Positions 63,630 to 64,000 of a DNA stretch of 64,000 nucleotides are shown here, piece after piece. Position 1 is the first letter of the stretch; every line of letters begins with the position of its first letter. The stretch is taken from NCBI GenBank assembly GCA_025360005.1, contig JANYDA010000049.1, forward strand, positions 62,001 to 126,000, in the 5' to 3' direction. The position numbers and the translations under genes were made by a program. The DNA comes from Fibrobacteria bacterium. Its GTDB lineage: Bacteria; Fibrobacterota; Fibrobacteria; UBA11236. Under the pieces are notes generated by a model. That model worked only from the letters and a program-made list of their open reading frames with translations, ran no database searches and was not told the DNA's origin.

Positions 63630-64000
63630 TGGCTCGCTCCGGGGCTCCGGAGGCCAGTGGCTGGCGTCCCGAAAGCATCACCGTGGTAGGCCTGGGACTG
63701 TTGGGCGCATCGCTGGCGGAAGCGGTCCGCACGCGCTGGCCTTCCGTGCGCATCACCGCCGTATCCTCGGCGGCCACCCTGGAAAAGGCGCGCCGGGCCG
63801 GATTGGCGGACGTAACCTGCGAGTATCCCCGGATCGACGAGGCCCTGGCCGATGCGGATCTGGCGGTTCTGTGCACTCCCATCGGGCATATCAAAGCGAC
63901 CTTGGAAACCTGGGCCATGAAACCGCCCGTATGCAAGCCGGGCTGCATCATAACCGACGTGGGCAGCACCAAGGCGGAAATCTGCGCCCTTGGCCGCAGG
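63629..64000 (+). CDS. tyrA: Prephenate dehydrogenase, N-terminal part (runs off the window)
   Basis: The first 124 residues of a TyrA-type dehydrogenase that makes 4-hydroxyphenylpyruvate. The NAD-binding Rossmann motif VVGLGLLGASLAEAV and the next conserved strand LAVLCTPIG are seen, then IITDVGSTKAEI. The ATG shares a base with the chorismate mutase stop; GGAGGA lies ten bases upstream. The gene is cut by the window's right edge. Confidence 0.92.
   Translation, partial: MARSGAPEASGWRPESITVVGLGLLGASLAEAVRTRWPSVRITAVSSAATLEKARRAGLADVTCEYPRIDEALADADLAVLCTPIGHIKATLETWAMKPPVCKPGCIITDVGSTKAEICALGRR

Overview
The window is about 62% G+C and comes from a Gram-negative, two-membrane bacterium: it encodes lipoproteins, a TolC/RND efflux system, outer-membrane beta-barrels and a lytic transglycosylase. 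No rRNA or tRNA is present to fix the lineage. The mix of genes (bacterial NHEJ, TPR-glycosyltransferases, a lone PEP-CTERM protein, a PorV-like barrel, flagellar-motor parts in an odd arrangement) would fit a Fibrobacterota/FCB-type or another less-studied environmental phylum, but this is a guess.

Layout. 1-5584 (minus): ku, ligD (phosphoesterase-ligase-polymerase order) and a third gene with an XPB/Ssl2-type helicase-associated domain, running off the left edge. 5962-15298 (plus): a small MerR-type regulator overlapping the first of three large glycosyltransferase-2/TPR proteins. 15423-19658 (plus): a sigma-28-like promoter and flgM, a possible short RNA unit, tsaC and a CHASE hybrid histidine kinase. 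19698-27230 (minus): a c-type cytochrome lipoprotein, small lipoproteins, a holin-like membrane protein, an Fpg/Nei glycosylase, a frameshifted outer-membrane barrel gene and uvrA. 27376-30361: a ferredoxin/metallo-beta-lactamase fusion, a tiny membrane protein, a leader with attenuator-like folding in front of a degenerate methyltransferase, and a PEP-CTERM protein. 30321-36024 (minus): TolC, RND pump and adaptor. 36408-39990 (minus): tpx, a doubtful small gene, a P1B copper ATPase and its CsoR/RcnR-type repressor. 40163-48491: a small membrane protein, an acyltransferase-like protein, an MltD-like transglycosylase, a Lys/Pro/Ala-rich zinc-ribbon protein, cyclophilin, lepA and an alkyltransferase-like protein. 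48550-54304 (minus): the most unusual locus, five coupled genes for a FliF/FliG-like membrane rotor, a CsgG/FlgO-like outer-membrane protein, a TPR lipoprotein, MotA and MotB. Divergent from it is a MORN-repeat lipoprotein with its own sigma-28-like promoter. 56209-60679: a small HTH protein, a secreted beta-propeller, a conserved unknown, a dienelactone hydrolase and an orphan DGQHR (DndB-like) protein. 61301-64000 (plus): trpB-trpA-aroQ-tyrA.

How the parts may work together. The flgM gene and the MORN lipoprotein gene carry sigma-28-like promoters with identical spacing, which ties the glycosyltransferase/flgM region to the FliFG-MotAB locus about 39 kb away. I read the five-gene operon as a proton- or sodium-driven torque unit. 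It is built from a minimal FliF-FliG rotor and MotAB stators and is linked to the outer membrane by a lipoprotein and a CsgG-like barrel, without rod, hook, filament or export genes in view. Whether it serves a flagellum encoded elsewhere or a separate machine (gliding, surface transport, envelope energisation) cannot be decided from this window.
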